A model generated the notes under the pieces. That model saw only the letters and a program-made list of their open reading frames with translations, did not search any database and was not told the DNA's origin. The position numbers and the translations under genes were made by a program. From Xiphophorus maculatus (taxonomy: Eukaryota > Chordata > Actinopteri > Cyprinodontiformes > Poeciliidae), in NCBI RefSeq assembly GCF_002775205.1, contig NC_036460.1, positions 20,292,751 to 20,356,750 on the forward strand: a DNA stretch of 64,000 bases, given 5' to 3'. Shown piece after piece: positions 58,801 through 64,000 of this stretch. Within the stretch, counting starts at the first letter, position 1; each line of letters begins with the position of its first letter.

Positions 58801-61266
58801 GTGGGACCCACCAGAGCCACGCTGGCAGCCTTGTCCGACAGGTAGGAAGCTGCCTCCATGCCTGTTTTACAAACAAAAAACAATCCAGTCGTCTGCATAT
58901 TTACTGTGTAGGACACCTGCTTACATATGAGAAAAGTTATCATCAAAAACTGATTAAACTAGTGGTTAAAGTCTCAATAACAACCTATAAAGGACGCTCC
59001 GATTACAACAGCTCTCTTGCCGAGAGATGATGCGTGAATCTCTTTGGCGTCTGCATAACTCTGCAGCAGATGCACCCCCTTCAAATCTGATCCAGGACAC
59101 TGGAGAGGGCACGCTCTGCAGACATTAAAAATATTCTAATTCATGTTCATTTTCCGATTGTTTTTTTTTTTGGAGAGCACCAAGAATTTGCTTTCAGGAT
59201 GCGAGACTCACCTGCAGCCTGTTGAGATGAGGAGCTGATCATAACGCTGCGAGGTGCCGTCGCTCATCTGCACTACTTTATCAGTCGAGTTCACAGAGAC
59301 CACCTGCAACACAGGTAAAAACAGCTCAATCCAACATGACAGCAAGTCATGTGCATTTGTAGCTGGTTGGTTCTGGCTCTCACCTCTTTCTCCATCCACA
59401 TTTCTATCCCGTGTTGTTGATAGAAGTCATGCTGCCGCAGGAGGATGCTGCTGCTCTCCACATTCATAGCCTTGAGACAATGAAAACAAAGAGAAAATGC
59501 ATCTTTTCTTAAAGTGACAGTGACATTAAGTTCAAGGGAGCTATTGGATGAAGTTTCTCACTTTGCTTAGCTTGGGTTTGTCAAACGGAGGGAGGCTATC
59601 TTTGGTAACAATGATGATGCGACCCTGGTAGCAGTTCTGACGAAGCGTCTCGGCACATACCAGCGAGGCAGGGCCTGAAATATATCAAATTTGTGCTCGA
59701 GATGTGACATGTTCCAAACTTTTAAAACTGTCTGCATATTGGTTGCTAATTTAGGAACAGTTGACCAGACTCACCTCCTCCCACAAGCAGAATGATGTGT
59801 TTGATGTCAGGCTTAACAGTGCACATCTCTTTCATCCTCTTGGTCAACTTCAAAGACTGAGGGCAACAAATTATAAATGATTTAACACTAAATAAATTAC
59901 ATTGTACATTTGAGATCCCTATCACTTATGTGGCTTACCTTTTTGTCAACAGAAACATAAACATTGCCATCTTGGACCTTCACCTGTCAAATTAACATAA
60001 ACAAGTAATTTGAATGAAAGAGCCAATTCATGTTTTAAAATACCATGTTTACCACAACACCTGCGAATAGAGGAACTGTTTTTAGAGAGATGGGAAGCAG
60101 CATTAACTATCGGTACAGTTCTATGTAGACGGACACTTAAAATGTCCTTCTTCTGAGTGAAACATCAGACAACATGTTTTACTTTTATATTATCTGTATT
60201 TTTAATTCTAAAATGCCATAAACATGTTTTTTCTTTTATTATTTTCCTGTCACACTCAGTTGTTTGGAATGGTCAAACTCATTTTAATATCAGTCACAGA
60301 TAAAATCAAGAAATATAAAAACAATTTTCAAATTGTGCTTTTATTTATCGAGAGAAACAGTATGTCTAAACCAACCTGCTGTTATGTGTAAGAGAAAATG
60401 TCTGTTAGATCTTTTTTTTATTTTTCTTCTTTTTCAATTTTACTATACATGCTCTGGCCTGATTACTGTTTATACATTAAACAAAATGCTTAAATAGAAC
60501 CTGTCTGACTATACAAAGTAAGCTAAATGATCTTTAAAAAAAAAAACAAAAAACATGTCCTGATCTAAAAAAATTCAAGAACAAATGGCTGGATTAACTG
60601 AAATCCATCTTTCTGAAAATTATAACAACGTCATTATTGAGGCTTTTGGGACTCCAGCAAGCCACAGTAAAAAAAAGCAACATTTTTTTAAAACTGGCTC
60701 TTACTTATAAGGGGATTCTTTTTGCAACTAAATGTTGTTTTAACATTGTTCTACCTTGTATGTTGGCAGACAGTCCAGGCCTGGATAGTCCTCGATGTCT
60801 CCCGTTTTCACGTTGAAGCAGGCTCCATGAATAGGACACCTCACTCTGTCTCCAACCAGCGTTCCTGGGAGGTTAATAATCACAATCTGGTCACATTTTG
60901 TGCAGATTGAAAATACTAACAATAGTCTAGAAATGAACTGATTTACCCATAATGAGTGGGGCATTGTAGTGGGTACACCTGCCTCCAACTGCGCTGTACT
61001 GACCCTTGGTACGGACCAACAGCACCTTCTGGTCCTCCACAGTTACCGCCTTCATCCTGCAAAAACACAAAATATGCAAAAGAAAAGGACAGTTGAGACA
61101 TTTTTCTTTTGTCATCGTTGAACTACATAATCTGGTCTAAAATCTGATCTTTATCCTTTAGTGAATGGTAAGTTGTTACTTACTGTCCATCATGCAGATC
61201 AGACTCCTGACAAACCAGTATGGTCAGGTCCTCCTGCCTTTCACTTTGCTCCACTCCTTGGTTCAT
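55818..61266 (-). CDS. AIFM3-like Rieske/FAD oxidoreductase (aifm3/aifm4 family)
   Basis: Eighteen exons in transcript order: 61184-61266, 60947-61056, 60755-60864, 59939-59983, 59775-59856, 59562-59674, 59384-59470, 59212-59303, 58985-59115, 58746-58861, 58559-58630, 57803-57866, 57620-57696, 56954-57071, 56740-56838, 56572-56647, 56379-56483, 55818-55848; 536 residues. An N-terminal Rieske [2Fe-2S] domain has Cys55-Thr-His57 and Cys74-Pro-Ile-His77. The pyridine-nucleotide disulfide reductase fold follows: FAD motif LLVGGGPASLVCAE (about 139-152), NAD(P)H motif VVIGASFIGMEAASYL (about 277-292) and second FAD motif VFSAGDVA (about 403-410). The C-terminus ends SEDLSWLGM, as in AIFM3 relatives. 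Human AIFM3 has about 605 residues; this protein starts almost directly at the Rieske domain with no obvious mitochondrial presequence. I believe zebrafish has a related gene named aifm4; the orthology is not established here. Confidence 0.88.
57509..57531. repeat. (TA)n in intron 13 of the AIFM3-like gene
   Basis: Short run of about eleven TA units followed by T-rich sequence. Confidence 0.8.
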
Positions 61267-62793
61267 ATCCACTCCTACATGTCGAAATGCAAACACGGCC
61301 ATTGTTACAGCAGTTGCACATAATTATTAATGACAGCAGGGGTGGCAAGGCTCATGTTACCCCAGTAGATCCGCCCCTGGTGGCACTTATACACACATAG
61401 CCTGGATGAAACGCGCTCAGTCATGCAAATTATTAAGCAAACTCTCCTACTGCCGCAGCAGTGATACAGATGATTTATGGAGGACCTTTATACACACTTG
61501 TAGGTAACATGCAGCAAACAAAAAAAGCGTTTGTTTCAATTAGTTCACGCTTACAACTGTACAGCAGCGTCTACTTTATGTTCTTCAAATGAACAACAAA
61601 TAAAATATGTTACTGCTCATGATAGATTTATTCCACGTTTTCCCTGTTATTATATCTGCTGTACATTTACGCGCTTCAACCCATTTCATTCACCTTGTAG
61701 CATCTCAAACTTATTTTAACATAGTGACGACATGTAGTAACTTGAGAACTACCAAAAACGACTTCTTGAAGCCAGTTGGACGCATTTTAATGATAAGTAA
61801 CAAATAAAAAGAAAATATTGAGCAGTTGATAAAACCTATAATACTAACAGTAAGTCAATGTTAATACCTGAAATCTGAGTGCAAGCTGCGACTAATATTC
61901 TTCACTAGGCTTGACAGACAATTTGGCTCAAAATTATTACCAAAGTTATCGCGCCGTTTCCACGCAATTACCAAAATGAGAACTTGCTTCTGATATTCCG
62001 TCCTCAAATTAAAACAAGCACAGCGCTACAGCTGTCGCAGACATTTACCTGCATTAGGACTATGCTCACCTGAGTTGTTTCACCAGACAGCGGTCAGAAT
62101 TGAAGCAGCCGCTCCTACAAAGAGGTTTCCTGCCCGCCTATGTGACCTTTTTTGAGAAACCAGCCCGCATGACGCTCAGCAGAAACAACCCAAGAGTTCC
62201 TCCCGCAACAGCACGGACTGCGCACCATTCAAGCGTCGGCGAAAATGGCGTCTTAGAAGACGATGTTTGAGCAGCGTCTCTAGGAGATGTTTCCCTGGCA
62301 ACGGCCGAGTCGTTGCGATGCCAACAACGTTAGAATTAATAACACGCATATTTCAGTTAAAGTCTGACTGGTTGGAGATGGATACTTGGAAGTACTCAAA
62401 CATGAAATTGTTTATGAAATATTTCATATTGAAACTAACTTTCACCCAATCAAAAAGGACTTCATTCCTTTTTTTTTGGTTTAAGATCAGGAGGGGTCTA
62501 TTTTAAAAACGTACTACACAAACGTTTCTTTTCCAGTAAATTATATTTATGTTGCGTTATCAATAATCATTTAAAATTGCATGTCAATCTCTTACAGTAA
62601 CACCTCCCTCACCGATCTAAACGCTCTTGTCCTATGATCGTACGACGGCTTTGATATGGAGCAGACAGACACAGGAGGGAATGACGTATTGTCTAACACG
62701 CATGCGCTAACACTGTTTTCTGACAATATTAAGACAATACGAAACACCTATATATTTTAAATCAGTCATAACTATGGCTGAGAGATAATTACT

Positions 62794-62821
62794 TAATAAT
62801 AATAATAATAATAATAATAAC

Positions 62822-62898
<77 letters not shown>
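62794..62898. repeat. (AAT)n microsatellite
   Basis: About 35 AAT units with a single CAA interruption near 62821. Confidence 0.95.
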
Positions 62899-62900
<2 letters not shown>

Positions 62901-63411
62901 TACAATACAAGCAGAATGCAAGACACGGACGCAAGGAAATTATGGCTACTTCAAAAGATGACATACAAAAATCTAATATAAATATACATAAAATCAAGTT
63001 ATAATAATAACCTGTTGCAATGCTTCGCTTTTCTTGGCCAAAAGGTGTCGCAATATCTCCAAAAACTACATCTATCATTCATGTCCGCTGGAAGGCGCTT
63101 TATTGAATGAAAAGGGCGCCGAAGGAAGACGCAGTGGAACATCTCCGAGTTTCAGCCTTCAGTCAATCAGTCCAGGTGTATAATGAACTGTAGTCATAAA
63201 ACACAGCACAGTGTTTGTCCTGGGTGGTTTAGAGTCACACATAAATGCCTAATTTTCACATGATTCCACTGAGCCTGAAATACACGAGGTTGGTTGCGTT
63301 TAAGAGCTGTATGAAAATTACACCTTCTAGTAGAAAGTCTTTCCTAACTTTTTCTGGTTCTTCGTGATATGATAAACCAACTTTTTATTCAAAAATAATC
63401 AAACACTGATC

Positions 63412-63526
<115 letters not shown>

Positions 63527-64000
63527 TACTCTATTTCTGTTTTTGGACATCATTATCCTTTTAGAGTTTCATAAAATTATTTTTAAATGTTTAGTTATTG
63601 ATGGATCATGTCTGATTTTGGTATGTTACTTTTTTATATTTATTGTAACAACTTCATCATTGCACCCTTTCATTTGCTTCCCCATTAATTTGATTTTGTT
63701 TGGTTATGTTGATGGTTTCTAAATAGCCTCAGACCTGAGGATGTTGATCATTTGAAATCACAGACAGCGCATAAATAACTATATATTGTGTCTGTGAATT
63801 AATGAAAAACACATTACTGGTTTGCTTAAAAACATCAGTTATGTTGCACGATTCACTGGCCTAAGGTGCTGATTATAAAATATTCTAAAGACTTCACTAA
63901 AGAGCTATGCTTTGAAATACAAAATGTATCCAAATGGTTACTAAATGGGTATTGTAACCATAATCCACAAATATAAACAGCAAATGTTGTGTATTGGAAA

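Noticed and set aside
62244-62258. AATGGCG start-like context near a GC-rich patch
   Set aside because: The frame stops after three codons (ATG GCG TCT TAG).
62707-63078. Open frame of poly-leucine type on the minus strand
   Set aside because: Translation of the (AAT)n array; no flanking family similarity or splice context.

Overview
The window is vertebrate nuclear DNA, almost certainly from a teleost fish. Genes are split into many GT-AG exons. Intergenic and intronic DNA is AT-rich, full of (CA)n, (TA)n and (AAT)n arrays and of fish-type transposon remnants. Gene content matches conserved vertebrate neighbourhoods: sarm1-vtn (as on human 17q11) next to scarf1-rilp-prpf8 (as on human 17p13). 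I cannot name the species.

Layout from left to right: exon 1 of sarm1 (minus; the rest lies off the left edge); vitronectin (plus, 8 exons); scarf1 (minus, 11 exons, tail-to-tail with vtn); rilp (minus, 9 exons); prpf8 (minus, about 42 exons); an intergenic insertion of a 751-bp DNA transposon carrying a fragment of an integrase-like protein; as3mt (plus, 10 exons, head-to-head with prpf8); a partial pseudogene duplicate of the next gene, followed by a nested transposon complex (L1/Tx1-type LINE fragments, a full-length piggyBac transposase ORF, a palindromic insertion); an AIFM3-like Rieske/FAD oxidoreductase gene (minus, 18 exons, convergent with as3mt); and about 1.8 kb of gene-free DNA with trinucleotide arrays.

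The genes do not form one pathway. They are adjacent for historical reasons: vitronectin is a secreted adhesion protein, SCARF1 a scavenger receptor, RILP a late-endosome/lysosome Rab7 effector, PRPF8 the core spliceosome protein, AS3MT the arsenite methyltransferase and the AIFM3-like protein a redox flavoprotein. Exon joins for vtn, scarf1, rilp, as3mt and the AIFM3-like gene were read by hand from splice sites. Each gives an uninterrupted frame whose total length is a multiple of three.

Points most worth following up: the as3mt copy has Gly at position 206, where the third arsenic-binding cysteine is expected; a transposon at 44108-44858 has a 6-bp target duplication and looks like an IS3EU-type deletion derivative; a collinear, internally deleted duplicate of the AIFM3-like gene ends against a LINE/piggyBac complex; and two 77-bp related elements in different prpf8 introns share hairpin potential, with an adjacent stem that differs in sequence but is kept in both.
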